A stretch of 64,000 nucleotides of DNA from Erodium maritimum (taxonomy: Eukaryota; Streptophyta; Magnoliopsida; Geraniales; Geraniaceae), in contig OY997588.1 in the NCBI GenBank assembly GCA_963921825.1, forward strand, positions 156,551,618 to 156,615,617, written 5' to 3'. How positions within the stretch are numbered: the first letter of the stretch is position 1; the number at the start of each line of letters is the position of its first letter. The position numbers were made by a program, and so were the translations under genes. This document shows positions 12,817 through 25,660 of the stretch, piece by piece. The notes under the pieces were generated by a model that made no database searches, had not been told where the DNA came from, and saw only the letters and a list, made by a program, of their open reading frames with translations.

Positions 12817-15056
12817 GAGCATGAACAACATAAAGAACCTTGGTCAGGGAGTGGGAGTAACTTGTGCTGACTGGACAAAAGTCAGGGAGTGGAAGTGCAG
12901 AAAAGTGGGTGTTTTGCAACAGAAAGGACCTTGAGGTCCTGGGAGTGCAGAACAGTGCTGACTGGATTATTATTTGATATTTTCCTGTTTAATTTAATTC
13001 GTTATCAGAAACCGTTTAATTTAGTCATAATTTAAACAATTTTGGAAATAAATAATTAATGACAATCAATAATTAATAAATTCAACACGAATATAAATGA
13101 ACTTCTAATTTTATTCGACCCCTTTTAATACAACCCAAAACAAAATACAAGTTTAAAAATCATCCTCTGTTGGGTCGACATCTGGTGGTGGGGGTTGGCT
13201 TCGAAAATCATCAATTTGGGTATCAAGGGTAGATATGAGTCTTCGCAGTTGAGACTTGCAAAACTTATGGTCTGCCATAGCCTCTTCGTCGTAGGAAGAT
13301 GTATCCGTCCCCACCAGGGACTTGTAGTTGGCGAGGTTTGCTTCCCACTGTTGGGTTAATGTCTGTATCATTCGATACCTTTCTGCATGTTGTTCGCCAC
13401 GTGAACGTTGAGCCTCAAACCGTGCACGTTCAGTGTCGATTCGTGCATGTTCCAGTTCGGCGAATGCAGACATTTGGGTCGTGAGGACGGTCCCCTTCTT
13501 TGCGGCCTTCGCTGCCTTCTTCCCTTGCGGTCGGCAAGGGGGACTTGGGGCGGCCTCAGGGGATGGGGGTGTGTCGCTGAGAGGGACCTGAGTCCCCTCG
13601 TAGTTCTCGCTTCCTCCCCATTCTGGTGGTTGGGACTCACCACTGAGATGTGTGCCCTCCTCCCCTGTGCTTGTGAGTGGGGTTGAGCTGTAAGCCCCAG
13701 CATCATCCAACCGCTGTCGTTGTTGGCGTACCTGACTGCGGACAGTTCCCATTGTGCCCTCCTGGGCACTGAACTTCTCATTGCCCTCGAGCCTCATGAC
13801 CCAATGATCCAGGTCGAACTTTATTGGGTGGTCTTTCACCACTTTCCCATTATTCTCCCACATTTGCTTCGCACGTCTCAAGTGCTCTTCCTGGTTTGCG
13901 CCGCTCAACTTCTCGGCCTTGGACCTCTTCATATAGCCGAGCATCCTCCTTGTCTGGCTGGAACCTCTGAGCCAACGTTTCTTGATAGCTTCCCAGCGGC
14001 GATGTGGGTAACCTCCCTTGGAGTTGTATTTCCTCTGCACTTCGCACCAGAATGTGATGTCGATTTGAGAGTTTCCCTTGATGGCGTCTTTGGTAGTGCT
14101 CAACCAACAAGTTATGAGGTGGTGGTCCTCCTCCTTGCTGAATGTCCGGCCCTCCGGATCTGGTTCTTCGGGTTGGGCTCGGGGTTGGGCTCGGGCTCGG
14201 GCTCGTCGTTGGGAAGGTCCGGCAGAGGATGATGGTTGGGGGGGTTTGTAAGTCGGGTAGTGGATGACCCTCGTAGTTGTAGAATTGGGGTGGCATGCCC
14301 CATTGTGAGGGCACTTGGAACGGTGGCGTCTGGAAACCTTGTGGGGGCATGCCCCATTGTGATGGCACTTGGAAGCCTGGCGCCATTTGGAAATGTGGGG
14401 GACGGTATTGCCCTAATAAAAAATTGTAATACAATAAATTAAGTAAAATAATAAAATAAGTGCAAAAAATGAATACAATGCATTAATACAATAAATTAAG
14501 TAAAAAAATTACGTTACATAAATAATAAGTTTGCACTTACCTGAACTCGACCCCGAGTTCGAGTTTGGGGAGTTGGAGCGATTGCCCGTTAGAATGTCTC
14601 CGAAACCTCGTGCCAGTTCGTCCTCGGTGAATCCTACTTTGTCACCAGCTGAATGTGCACGAGACCCAGCGTCGCCCGACATTTTTCACGAGAATAATTG
14701 AAACGAGAGAGGAGAATTTGGGAAGGAGAGAGTGAAGTTGGATAGTTGAAGTAGAAAGTGGTGTGAAAAAAAATGAGAGGAGAGGGGTATTTATAGGGGT
14801 TTTTTTTGCTGATTTTTGAATTAAAAAAAAAACTAGCCGTTACCTCCAACGGTCGGGACACGTGGCGAAGGCAGACGCTGCCAGCGCAGCAGTAGGCGCG
14901 CCGGCGCGTCCACCGCGCTCGGCCAGCGAGAGGGGATCGGGAGCGCGTGAAAGGGGAGCGGGGCCGAGTTTTTCCGCCTCCACAGCGGAACGGCCAGCGC
15001 GCCCGACCAGCGAACGCGACGGCGCGGGGAACGGGGCCGCTCCGTTGTGCCTGCTC
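12817..15056 (-). mobile_element. PIF/Harbinger element, 2.24 kb, ORF1 only
   Basis: The ends are GAGCATGAACAAC on the left and the inverse of GAGCAGGCACAAC on the right, flanked by TAA (12814-12816 and 15057-15059). About 330 bp at the left end and 300 bp at the GC-rich right end are homologous to the element at 1132-2263. It carries the accessory Myb-like ORF1 but no transposase gene, so it is non-autonomous. Confidence 0.9.
13153..14682 (-). pseudogene. Harbinger ORF1 (Myb/SANT-like DNA-binding protein), frameshifted
   Basis: In PIF/Harbinger elements ORF1 encodes the SANT-domain partner that helps the transposase bind DNA. Exon 1 runs from the ATG at 14682 (MSGDAGSRAHSAGDKVGF...) to a GTAAGT donor near 14540. 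Exon 2 begins after TATTAG near 14414 (GQYRPPHFQMAPGF). The SANT region reads GRTFSKEEDHHLITCWLSTT near 14100-14160, followed by a 310-codon open frame with ITFWCEVQRKYN, KSKAE-type basic stretches and Gln/Arg-rich coiled-coil-like sequence, ending at 13153. The proline/glutamate linker lies in different frames before and after, so at least two small indels separate the N-terminal exon from the SANT frame. Expression of an intact protein is unlikely. Confidence 0.82.
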
Positions 15057-15059
15057 TAA

Positions 15060-16992
15060 CCTTCACTGCAGAGCGGTACAAGCAGGTCAGACTACTTGAA
15101 TCTATATTTAATTAATATAATTGAAATATGATATACAATAATAGAAGACTGATATTTTAAATTTGGTAAATACATTTAAAATATGGTTTTCTAAATTTTA
15201 GATTTATAAATATTAAAAAAAGGTTTAGTGTTTGAGATTACAGGGTTGGCGAGGACGGTTAGATAGCATTATCGTCATTTCTTTTTAAATATATGGACAC
15301 GTTCCATGCCGTGATTGGGGGAGAGCCGGAGCGAAAGCCAACCTCTGACATCCTTACGGGCCTCCGATTTTGGTTGGTGAGGTCAGCGTCATTGAGATAG
15401 ATCGTTGATATCGGAGACTTACAGTGTCAAAGTATTATGAACCCACATCGGGGAAAATCTTTGAAGAAAAAGTTACTTATAAAAGGTTAAATATATACCT
15501 CTAACTAAAATGATTGACTTTTTAGTCATAAAAGCCCAATCCGATATAATCGATCGGTTTAGTACAAATTTTTGTATGACAGAGGAGGCATGCACAGCCC
15601 ATCACTCTTTGTACCTTTGGTGTTGGTGCTTTTGAGCAAATGAAAGAGACAATGGGCGCAGAGAAGAGCCGATTCACAATCCCGTGTATTTCGGAGATGT
15701 TCCACAAAGCAGCGACACGAAAACTCCACGCGCCACCACCATTAGCATCTTTCTCCCAATCCTCTAGACTTGTAGAGCTCTGCTTCTGTCTTGTCCTTCT
15801 TCAACCTATCAACTTGATTTTCAGTGTGATTCTATGCTCTATAGGCTAGGTTGTGCTCTAAACACAGAGTTGGGCCCACCGCCAAAACTTGTCCGGTGGA
15901 GATTCCGTTCTCCGGCTTCCCTGACGATCGGTGTATGTTTCGATCTTTTTATTTGTTTATAGTCGACAGCGGGTCTCGACTGATCGACAAGCAATTTCAG
16001 CAATGCTGGTATCCGCTTTCCCTAACCACGTCGTAAAAGGGTAAGACACTTTCGTTGAAAAACCGAAACGGTGACCCTATAACAATAATACTAGATTATT
16101 TCTGACGACAATCTAGGGGTACGAGATATTCAAATAACTTTTTCTGTCTCGATTCGGTCAGACTTGTGTTGTCTATAAACCGCGGTGATCCCTCGAGGGA
16201 TATTCTGAAGCTGAAGGGACGTCAAGCTGCCAAGAAGTTTCCCGAGAAAATGAGGAGGTTGGGGGACGGACAATATCCAAGCTCGAGGGGGCAGAATGTG
16301 GCTCCTTTGGGACTCCTGATGGTGCCCTGTCAAACTCATTGGGACTAGTGAGGTTGTTTGGAAGGTCTCGCCTCTACTCTATCGAGACCGTCTTTTCTCT
16401 AGGGGATATTCCAGAGTCCTCTGTGTCGGTTCGAAGAATGCCCCCACCCCCAAACCCAACAGGGAGGGTCGATAAGTAGATTGGTAGGCTGCCCGGGCTC
16501 CTTGACCATGGGCACTTCCACGTCCTTGATGTATCGAATTGACCGAGTAGCACTGATGGTCAAGCATCCCTTGCTCCATTCCCCGAGTCGGGTTCGGCAT
16601 GTTGGTCGGATGTCGACCAAAATCCTGATCCGAAACAGGACATTTTTAGGGCGAGGAGCTCCCGGGTGCCTACATGATTGTTGGGCATAGCCAACGGCCT
16701 CCTCCACCACAGCGCTCGCAACAAAGATCTAAACAGCCTGAAACGTTCAAAGAGGATAAATCGAGTAAGTTTATTTCAACATTTAGATGGAGCCTAAACG
16801 CCTTTAGACGGGAATTTTTACATCCTCGCTCACTGGAACTCTTACTTTTTAAATATTATACATTAATTTGACGTATCCAACTATTCTTTTTTTATTCTTA
16901 AAAATATATATTTATTAAAATTAGTCATATACACAAAATGACTGTTCTTTTCTCGTATCTATCTGATTGGGCTACACCAGCTAGCCAGTGGA
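15060..16992. other. Intergenic, unclassified repetitive-looking DNA
   Basis: There is no gene I can support. The stretch AACCCACATCGGGG with ACTTATAAAAGG at about 15440-15490 resembles the start of small plant LTRs, but I could not find a partner LTR or a primer binding site. The short open frames at 15640-16710 are unrelated to any family I know. Confidence 0.4.
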
Positions 16993-17433
16993 TTGATGAG
17001 TCTATTTCTCTGCCCCTTTGATTTCATGAGCACAACTTGGTTGCAAGAGTTGGACCACACTTTCTCTTTTATTTGGTCCAATACCAAATATGGTCCAAAA
17101 TCAACTGCTCTATTTTGTCTAATAAATGATTCAATTATTACTTGGAATAATAATAGACCCATCCATGTATGGACCGACCTTACCCATATATGTGAATGTG
17201 ATGTGCAATTCCAAATTTTTCTACTGAATCAAGTGTGCCCACATTTGTGTACTTGCCATTTATGGCTAACAATTCATGTTTTGGCTTTTCTAGATAATGT
17301 GAAGGGAAAAGAAAATGGATACAAATATCCCAGTGAAAGTGACATGGATATGGATAATGTCGGGTCGAGGAATATCGGTTTGGAATTCAATCGGGTATTA
17401 TTGAAGTGTGTATCTCATATCGAAAGTGTGTGA
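16993..17433 (+). other. Open frame of 146 codons, unrecognised
   Basis: This is an uninterrupted frame (MMSLFLCPFDFM...) with no domain, repeat or signal I recognise. Its end overlaps the TRIM LTR at 17396. It may be a chance frame or a transposon relic; I would not annotate it as a gene. Confidence 0.2.
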
Positions 17434-17779
17434 ATAAATTGATCTCTTAATATACATCTTGATGTCTCAACCCATTAATTTGAGTTTAGGGGTTGGAATA
17501 TGTTCTAACATGGTATCAGAGTTGGTTTGGTCCATGAATTGTTTTTACCTCCACTTGTAGTCTTAGCTTCATATGCAGATGTTCAGTCATGTTATGACCC
17601 ACGTGTAGATGTCTAATCCTAACGTGAGGGGGTGTTGAAATATAAGTCACACATAGAAAATGTATGGACAAATTGAACACTTGTGAGAAGTGTATGGACA
17701 AATTGAACACTTGATCAACATATTAGTGCCTACACCCATCAGTTCGAGCTTTTAGGGTTGGTGAGCGGCGTGTGTGACA
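17396..17779 (+). mobile_element. TRIM-type miniature LTR retroelement
   Basis: Two diverged direct repeats of about 115-147 bp (17396-17510 and 17633-17779) flank a short non-coding interior. The first repeat ends in CTAACA and is followed at once by TGGTATCAGAG (17511-17521), the primer binding site for initiator tRNA-Met. The second repeat is preceded by the purine tract GTGAGGGGG and begins TGTTGAAA. The second repeat contains an internal duplication of TGGACAAATTGAACACTTG. No protein is encoded, so it needs helper functions. I cannot fix the outer five-base target duplication. Confidence 0.75.
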
Positions 17780-18696
17780 GCCAGACACGCGAGTTGTTGG
17801 ATGAATCGGAGGGTTTGCTTCTTGCTTCATTCATTTACAAGAATAAATGTTGACGTGAATGACTTGACAATCGACGAGCTCTACGGTGGTAACCAATATC
17901 AAAGCACAATCCAACCCAAAATTTCAAGCTGATATCAAGTGGTCTTTCATCCGCACGCTTCTGATGTGGCACATGTTGTAACACTCGCTCTCACGTTCGG
18001 GCCGAACAAGTGGTACATTCGAAAATCGAGGGGAGGTTCCATAATACAAGCTCAAACCAGCTGTGATATCATGTCAAAACTCAGCCCATCCACAAGCTCG
18101 ATCTGGTAGTTTTGAAAGTTCAATTATTGTTTTATGTTCTAACACGTGACAAGAGAGATCGGGGTCATGTTAGATAAATAAAGAAGAAATTAGTATTTTT
18201 TTTATAGGGAGTGAGGTTTGAACCTCTGTCCGTGTGAACAATCATCGGCTTGTTTGAATTCGACGATTATTGCTAAGCAATCGATGAGTCGTTGTTGGTA
18301 GGAGTATGCATGGTCGGTTAACTGGCACTGGTATAAATAACCGACCGAGAATTAATGGTTTTGTAAATCCTCTTATCACCCTTATTCCTGGCAATGAATA
18401 CTCTGTTGTTTTATTTAAAATCTGGACGACCGTCGATTTTAATCTGAACAACCGAATAACTCCAGATCTGATGAAGAGGATAAAGAAGACGACAAGCATA
18501 AGAGACGATCGACGGCTAATTAGACCTACCGTCGTTGTGGTGCTGAGAGAGGATAGAGAAGGACGTTACCGGTATATTCGAGGTCAAAAGAAAGACCAAA
18601 GAGATGAAATCAGTATCGTCATCTGATTCCAATCGACTTATTTACAGATACTCAAAATGATCCGTTTTACATGATTTCAGAACTAATTCCTAGTGG
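17780..18696. other. Intergenic, no gene recognised
   Basis: A 106-codon open frame at 18306-18626 is rich in Arg and Ile/Val and matches no family I know. No transposon ends are clear. Confidence 0.4.
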
Positions 18697-18704
18697 CTAG
18701 GAAG

Positions 18705-19276
18705 TAGGGGTGGGCAAAAAAAACCGAAACCGCTAAAACCAACCACCACCAATCGCACACCGCACCGGAAAACCCGAAACCGGAAAACTAACGGTTGGTT
18801 GCGGGTTCTTGACGATCGAACCGAAAAGTTAACGGTTGGTTGTCGGTTCTTGAAACGCCAAACCATCGGTTAACCAACCAAACCGGTATTGTTCATCATA
18901 TACATGTGGTTTCATAATAAGCACTGGTCTGATATAGATGAATGACCCATGAGCACTCTTTTGTGTCGCACGTATTGCTAACATAGAATACGATGACTTA
19001 TATGTAATTTTTCTTTTGTTTTAGAGAATGCAGTAATATGTTTTGGCTTGAAATAGAAATATGTGTATGGCTATTGGTATCCAAATTTTTAATTACACGT
19101 GGTAAAGTGGTTGGTTGGTTAAAACCACTAACCAACCGGTCAGTGAACTAGTTGGTTTTACTGTAAAACATTGGTTTTTAGGTTGGGACTGGTTCCAAGA
19201 TATGTCAAACCGGTAATATCGGATTGAGTTTGTAAAAGGTTCTATTGGGTGGTTAACCACCCAATGCCCACCCCTA
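18705..19276. mobile_element. Non-autonomous hAT element, 572 bp
   Basis: The ends are TAGGGGTGGGCA and the exact inverse TGCCCACCCCTA. Eight-base flanks CTAGGAAG (18697-18704) and CTTGGAAG (19277-19284) differ by one base, fitting the hAT target duplication length. The interior is rich in AACCGGTT/AACCAACC words in both orientations, which may be subterminal binding sites. It is non-coding. Confidence 0.88.
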
Positions 19277-19284
19277 CTTGGAAG

Positions 19285-19739
19285 TATACAGGATATATGT
19301 GTCTATATACAAATATAGGTGTGTGTACGATTAATTGGATGCCACAAACATTATGGACTGAACAAGGACATTGAGACATGGACATCAATTCTCAACCACA
19401 CAACTTGTCCTAATTTCAACAACCCAACAAGACTGCAAGTTCTTCTTTTGACAAAATAATAATAATAATTTAAAACCAAGCATACGAAAATCAAGCTCCA
19501 GATCGATAATAAGTTTGACTATTTCTAAAAAGTCAAACAGAACATATCTGACTATTTCAAACCAAGTTCACTTATTTTTACCCATAACACACTGTACTGC
19601 CCAACTTCACTGTTAATATATATGACTTTTTAATTAAATTTTTATAAAATATACATCAAAATCAACGGTCGAACCTTTAGCAGCCGCCTTTTCCATTATA
19701 CATGAACCAACACGTCTCTTCTTCCTAATTGAGTATTAG
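19285..19739. other. Intergenic, AT-rich
   Basis: I see nothing specific here. Confidence 0.4.
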
Positions 19740-21119
19740 TGATGGCGGACTCTCCTCTTCTTCTTCTTCAGGAAAGCTAAGGTTTGCGTGTATAATGAAA
19801 ATGACAAAGAACAATAATTCCGACAACATCCATTCTTCGAACAATAAGACGAGATTACGGACGATGGGTCTCTCATCTCCGACGTCTCAGACCTCGCAGT
19901 CTTGTAAGGTATGTCGGTCCCCTGACAATCCTTCACCGATGTCTGGTGGGGTTTCTCTACAAGGGAGGCCGAAACTCATATTCTCCACTAGTAGGGCAGT
20001 AGAGCAAGGCTCTCAGGGGAAACTCAGAGAGGAAGGAGGTCATCGATCTCAGAGAAGTTTTTCGGAGGCGTCGCACCGCGTCATCGGAGCACCGTTCGAG
20101 CTTCTCGGGAGGTGAACCTGGTGGAGATCGCAGGATCGGATTAGACATCACCGATACGTATCAGAGGGATCAGAACAATCAGACCTCTTCGATGCAAGTA
20201 GATTAACACGAAGGAGGCAAGGACGGAGGACGTCGAGGCAGACTGGGTGGTGGACTATGGAGGAAGGCCACCGGTAGATCCATTGATGCCAGTACCAGAG
20301 TCAGGAGAGGATGTTGCTAAGTTGCTGGTCGAACGAAGAGTTGGTGCGTCCTGGCGACGACGTGAAAGCACAGACCCTATTAGGGTTCCGGTTAAAGAGT
20401 ACGATGAGGAGGACCTACCTCCTCCTATCGTGGTCCGAGGCCCAAGGGAAGTGAAGCCTAAGGTCAAAGGACACCAGGGTCGAGATCTGAATGGGGCAGG
20501 TGTAGCATTTTTCCTGATGGTCCGAGTGGACGGGTGGAGCTCCAACAACCCGAAATCGAGAGCTACCCGGGATCGTACCCGTTTTGAGACATATCCAACA
20601 GTTGGTTCGTGTAGACATGGAGATGTGTCAAGTGCAGCAGCGGGGGGGGGGGGGGTGCTATAAGCCCCCTCGCCTCGCAAAATGAGTCTGAGGAGGCCCA
20701 GTGGGGCGGCCGGTCAGCATCACCGTCCCATTGGATGTATAGTGGAGAAGGTTCCACTAAGATATGGTAAGGTACCCCTCTACCTTCTCGGAGGTCATCA
20801 ATTCCGCGTTAAGTAGACCTACTCCTATCAATCCAGGGAAGAGGACGCAAGCTGGCATCTTGGGGAAGTATCTAGTCCACCACAGTACTCCTCTGAAAAT
20901 GGGTCCACTCTACCCTAGCTTCCAGGTCAGATTCAATGTATCGATGTCTCTCGGTGCTACCGTAGCACTCCCTTCTGAATGTATCCAAAAAATCAGATTT
21001 TCGTTTATTACATTTATTTCTGTTAGTCTTTCATATTCAGTACTCTGGTTTTGGTGTTTGGTAGTTTACCTGTCGTTCATCTTTTACATATATAATATTA
21101 TATTGTTTATCTGCAAAAA
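19740..21119 (+). mobile_element. LINE-like retroelement remnant with poly(A) tail
   Basis: The last 480 bp (from about 20640, after a run of 14 G at 20642-20655) is related to 29758-30228, and its final part to 40730-40937. All three stop in a short A-run, here after TTTATCTGC. Shared words include GCTACCGTAGCACTCC here and GCTACCGCAGTACTCC at about 40750. Two open frames (19729-20115 and 20247-20663) may be degraded gag-like coding, but I recognise no domain. The 5' limit is a guess. Confidence 0.5.
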
Positions 21120-22004
21120 AAATTAATTAACTAATATTAATTTGTTACTGATTACATAAACTATATTGTTAGTTTACAAAATTAACCTCATTTATAAAAT
21201 AATTTATTTAAGTTATATACAAAATTATACATAGTTACATCTAACTATTTCTGATTTCTACCTATTACAAATAATTATTAATTTTTATGGAAGATACGTT
21301 TACTACGAAAAGACGGGTAATGATGTAAAAATCGAATGTTGTGCATGACAATTTTTAAAATGTGTAGATATTTCCTAAACAAATTTATGAGTAGGTGTGT
21401 GTAGTTATGTGAAAAACATATATAGCTATGTGTAATTAACCCATAAATTTATTTTATTGATTTTGATAAATTTGTGAGTTAATTTGCTCAAAATTATTTG
21501 ATTGTATATAATTTTAACTCTGCTATCTTAAAACATTTTGACTTCCAAATCACAAATCCAGTCTATTTTTTCACTACTTTAATATTTTAAAATTTTAAAA
21601 TTACTCTTTTCCGTTCAATTTTAAGTATGAACTGGAGTAGTGATTTGAATATCGAATTTCAAAATATTTGACGAAAAAGAGTATTATCAAAATTTTAAAA
21701 TATTTAACGTAAAATAAAACACATATTAAGATTTAAGATAGTGATTTAAAAATCACAATACATAACTCAAATGGTCTAATTATTACATTCATTTAAGCTA
21801 TTGAGTTTTGTGTTGAATGTAAACTGGTTTGGAGATAAGACATGAAATGACAAGTCAGAACGTAGAGCAACTACTACTAGGTTCCATAATGTTTTTGAGT
21901 GTATTTGTACTTTTGCAGGCAAGTAGAACACAACTTGATTTCATGATAAGATAACCTCATCAATTCCTATCTATATGTCCCTTTCTATTTCCATCTCATT
22001 CGAT
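21120..22004. other. AT-rich intergenic DNA
   Basis: No gene, RNA gene or transposon terminus is recognised. Confidence 0.5.
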
Positions 22005-22099
22005 TTATATCGCTATGAGTAGAATTATGATCCAAAGTTATCGAAATATCTTTAACGAATGGATTGGACGGAGTCGTAATTCTACCCATGGCGATATAA
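22005..22099. repeat. Short inverted repeat, possible hairpin
   Basis: Arms of 26 bases (22005-22030 and 22074-22099) are inverse copies of each other with a few differences, separated by 43 bases. No surrounding MITE ends are visible. Confidence 0.6.
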
Positions 22100-22684
22100 C
22101 TGATACTGAGATCGTAATTCTCCTGATAAAATTACCTTACGAGTCAAAGATCGGACGGATCTAGGGATAACACCTGTTGGTTAAGAGTGAACTACTAATG
22201 TTGTAAGACATTAGGCTACTTATTGAGTTAGATCGGCTGATATCATTGAAAATGTTGTCATTATACTCGTCGTGATAATGTAATACGATATCTTTGTTTG
22301 GTAAGTTGCAATTCATGCTAATAACTACATCGAAATCTAGTTACATTCATCATGTTATACCGTGTAGGCTATAAAGAAGGGATTCGATCAAACATTCCAT
22401 ATGAGGAGTAAATCCAAGAAGAAATATGAAGTATGCTTGGGCAGGACGGGTTTGAACCAGAGGGGATCACATGAGATTCGATGGAGATAACAAGATTCAT
22501 TAGGACGTGCAAGTACTAATGACACAAAATACTTGAACCCAGACGGGGACCCGACATTCCAGAACCGATGAGGCACATGCATGAATCACAAAATCAATCA
22601 TGGTTTCACTTGAACCTAGAGCGGTGATGTGCATGACCGTGTTAGAGGCCCGATAATCTTGACGTAATTATTGGAGGAAAAAGC

Positions 22685-23135
22685 GAAAATGACGACGGGA
22701 ATCCGATATTCCCGACCCGATGGAGGCAGAATAGAAAAACACCACAAACCCAATTACGTTATAAGGCGGCGAAATGCATGAACGCGACGAAGACCCAACA
22801 CAACAGAGAGCGAAAACCCGATATTCCCGACACAACAAAGGCAAAAGAGCGAAAATCACAAAAAAAAAAAAAGACAATAAAAGGCATGAACACGACGGAG
22901 ACCCGGTTTTCCTGACACAACGAAGGGCGTAAACAAAAACCCGATATTCTCGACCCGATGGAGACAAGCAGAAATCACCAAAAGAAAAACCAACCACGTT
23001 ATAGGGCAACGAAATGTAAAAACACGACGGAAACCCGATATCCTCTGTCCAACGAAAACAAGCGAATATCACATATCAAATTCCATCAACCGATCGGGAA
23101 TAATAGATGCTTTCCGGCCCAATGAATAGTGGGAT
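22685..23135. repeat. Degenerate tandem repeat with a unit of roughly 95-130 bp
   Basis: About four diverged units contain the words CGACGGAGACCC, CCCGATATTCCCGAC, CGATGGAGGCA and ACGTTATAGGGC in the same order. Spacing and content vary, so it is an old array rather than a young satellite. The minus-strand open frame over it simply reads the repeat. Confidence 0.65.
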
Positions 23136-23516
23136 CACAAAAACCCACCGTCCTTCTAACCCAATGGAGACAAAGATCACAAAACTCACCCCCCTGAAGC
23201 AGCTCTGAAAAAAGAACATAAAGCACGCCACAAACCCATCTCTTTCTCTCTCTCCTCCAGCTGCATTACAGCTTTATACCCAAATCAACAATGGAGGATC
23301 AATCACACAGTACTGTTGATTACAGCTCTGCACTATCGTCCCCAACTTGTCGCTACCCGACAACACTCTGCCTCACATTTCAATGCATACACATATACAT
23401 ACACATATATATGCACCTTCTTTGTAAACCCATAACCTGTTGAACAAAAACACGTCCCTCTGTTCCTCTGGGTATTCCACAGATCTCTGGAATCTCTCTG
23501 TTCTTCACATTTATCT

Positions 23517-24039
23517 TCTTTTTTTTAAAGAAAGATTCATTTATAGATTAATAAATCTTACCAACCGAATACATAACAAACCGAACCAGCGTTGCATCCA
23601 TCGATCGACCTCGAGAACTCGAGGGACAACCAACGAGATGAATAGCTCTAGAGATGGACGACACAGCGCCTAGATAATCAACTACTACCAAATCGGTTTT
23701 CTTTATCGGTTCTTCGAAAAGATCCATCGATAAAGAGTCCCGACCGGATAAGCTACCAGAGGCAGCAACTACACCTACCGAATATCTGATATTCTGATAT
23801 GGAGGACAAACAAAAGCCAAATAACAACAAGTAAACAAAATAAACAACGACGGCACGCAAGAACTACTCTCGATCGACCTCAGATGTATGGGTTTGGGAT
23901 CAGGACGGCGCCGACGAGTGCAGATCTGATCCGCTAGGAGCTGGTGCACTGGACAGGCTGGATGAACACAAAAAGCAGGAGCACAACGGAACGACATCGA
24001 CTGCAGTGTTCCGACAAAAACTGGGTGTAGATCTGTCCG
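23517..24039 (-). mobile_element. LINE/SINE-type retroposon, minus strand, with 14-bp target duplication
   Basis: The insert starts on the plus strand with a T-run (TTCTTTTTTTT, the inverse of a poly(A) tail) and is flanked by the same 14 bases CTTCACATTTATCT at 23503-23516 and 24040-24053. The body is related to 55262-55765, so it is a dispersed family. This copy looks 5'-truncated. It lies about 200 bp downstream of the AHL stop codon. Confidence 0.88.
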
Positions 24040-24241
24040 CTTCACATTTATCTGTATATATATAAATCTGACATATATATAACAAATTTAAAAACAAGTT
24101 TAAAAATGGACCGAGATTGATGTAATTAATTAATTACTAGTAATTAACAATGAAATTGAGATCAGCATTAACACGAGTCATTTGGGTATTTTTCAAAACA
24201 GAGATCGCTACAGTGACCGGAAAAATTGAGCTGCGACGCCA

Positions 24242-25186
24242 TCAGTACGGCGGCGGCGGCGGTTGCCTGGCGGTGGGAGCCCAGATGACGTCAGACGGCA
24301 GGTGACAGCTGTACATTCCGATCCCGCACGAATCGGGCTGTTGGGAATGATGTTGTTGTTGTTGCTGCTGATTCTGCCCGGCGCCGCCGCTTTCTCCGCC
24401 GCCGGAGGCGGCAGGGGACCCGGAATTCCGAACCTCCTCCTCCGGCGGCAGGCGGTGGTAGGACGGGCTGTTGAAGGTGGCGGCGATGACGTAGACGGTC
24501 CCGGCGGCGAGGAGGGGGCCGGCGACGGCGCCGCCGACGATCTGGCCCTGAGGGCCGGCGAGGGAGATGGTGAAGCCGTTGGGGACGGGGTAGGAGGTCG
24601 CCGGAGGGAGCACGGTGGCGGAGATGGAGAGGATGTCGAAGCGGCCGTGGAACGTCACGGTGCCGCCGGGGGTGGTGGTGGGCTGACGTAGGGTGACGTT
24701 GGCGACGGTGCCGGAGCCGGTGAGGACGCAGAGGCCGATCCCTTTTCTCCGGCAGAAGCGCGAGATCGCCTCGACGACGTCGTTTCCACCGGGAACTTCT
24801 AGAATGTACGGGCTCATGGCCGGTTCGGTGTCGCGCGTGATCACCACGGGCGGCTTGGGCTTGTTCTTCGACCCCGGGGGGCGCCCCCTGGGGCGCCTCA
24901 CCACCTCGATGCTGGCGCCGTCCCCGGCGCCGCCGCCGCCGCCGAGCTTCGGCGCGGCGGTGGAGGGGGTGGCGCCGCCGCTACTCCGGCTGTCGTCGTC
25001 CTCGGAGGTCTGGAGACACTCCCTGACGACCTGGAACGGGACGTGGTGCGGGTGGAGCGCGTACTTGCTCTGTTGTTGCTGGTGGTGGCGCTGTTGCTGG
25101 TGCTGGTGGTGGAGCTTGGAGAACATGCTTGGAGGGGAAGATTCATTCTTGTTGGGTCCTTGTTGGTCCAAAAACTCACCTTTCAT
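24242..25186 (-). CDS. AHL17: AT-hook motif nuclear-localized (AHL) protein, type I, AHL17/28-like
   Basis: This is a plant nuclear protein that binds AT-rich DNA and takes part in chromatin and transcriptional control. It is one intronless exon of 314 codons from the ATG at 25186. An ATG 36 codons upstream in frame (25294) exists, but the MKGEF start fits the family better. Residues 21-42 are His/Gln-rich. The AT-hook RRPRGRPPGSKNKPKPP spans 97-113 with core RGRP at 100-103. The PPC/DUF296 domain spans about 126-246 and includes GRFDILSI (181-188) and GPQGQIVGGAVAGPL. The C-terminus is Gly/Gln-rich and ends with MYSCHLPSDVIWAPTARQPP, a signature I associate with the Arabidopsis AHL17/AHL28 pair. 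A single exon and one AT-hook define the type I (clade A) group. The coding region is very GC-rich compared with its surroundings. Confidence 0.95.
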   Translation of the reverse strand: MKGEFLDQQGPNKNESSPPSMFSKLHHQHQQQRHHQQQQSKYALHPHHVPFQVVRECLQTSEDDDSRSSGGATPSTAAPKLGGGGGAGDGASIEVVRRPRGRPPGSKNKPKPPVVITRDTEPAMSPYILEVPGGNDVVEAISRFCRRKGIGLCVLTGSGTVANVTLRQPTTTPGGTVTFHGRFDILSISATVLPPATSYPVPNGFTISLAGPQGQIVGGAVAGPLLAAGTVYVIAATFNSPSYHRLPPEEEVRNSGSPAASGGGESGGAGQNQQQQQQHHSQQPDSCGIGMYSCHLPSDVIWAPTARQPPPPPY

Positions 25187-25660
25187 TGCTTCACCTTTTT
25201 TTTCTTTTTTTTTAGGATTTGGGTTTTGTTTGTAGATCAAAACATCAAATGGGTTTGAATAAAAAAGGAAAGAAAAAACAATGAGCAACTCCAAACGGTT
25301 GTAGAGAGAGGGATAAGGTGGAGAGAGAGTAATATGAGGGGATAGGGGTGGTGGAGGTGTCTAGATTTGTACAAAAATGAATATGAGGGAGAAAGCGAGG
25401 AATGAGGAGAGAGAGAGATGGAGGTGGGTGAGCTTGGAAACCAAGTAAAGAATAATGGGCGCCGCTGGTGAAGAAGAGAGGGAAGGGGGGAGGTGGGGCC
25501 CAATTGAGAAACATGAACAAAAGGATCAAAATGTAGACACAAGACATTGAGAGTGATTTGGATTTGGTTAGCTCATAGTCTCCACCTCTCTCTTTTGCCA
25601 CAACCGCCACTTGGTTTTGCTTCTATTATGAGAAAGAGTGAAGGTAAAGATGGAAGAGTA
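25187..25660 (-). promoter_or_regulatory. 5' UTR and proximal promoter of the AHL gene
   Basis: On the gene's strand this stretch is strongly CT-rich (CTCTCTCTC tracts near 25300-25430), typical of plant 5' leaders with pyrimidine-patch promoters. No TATA box can be assigned with confidence. Confidence 0.45.
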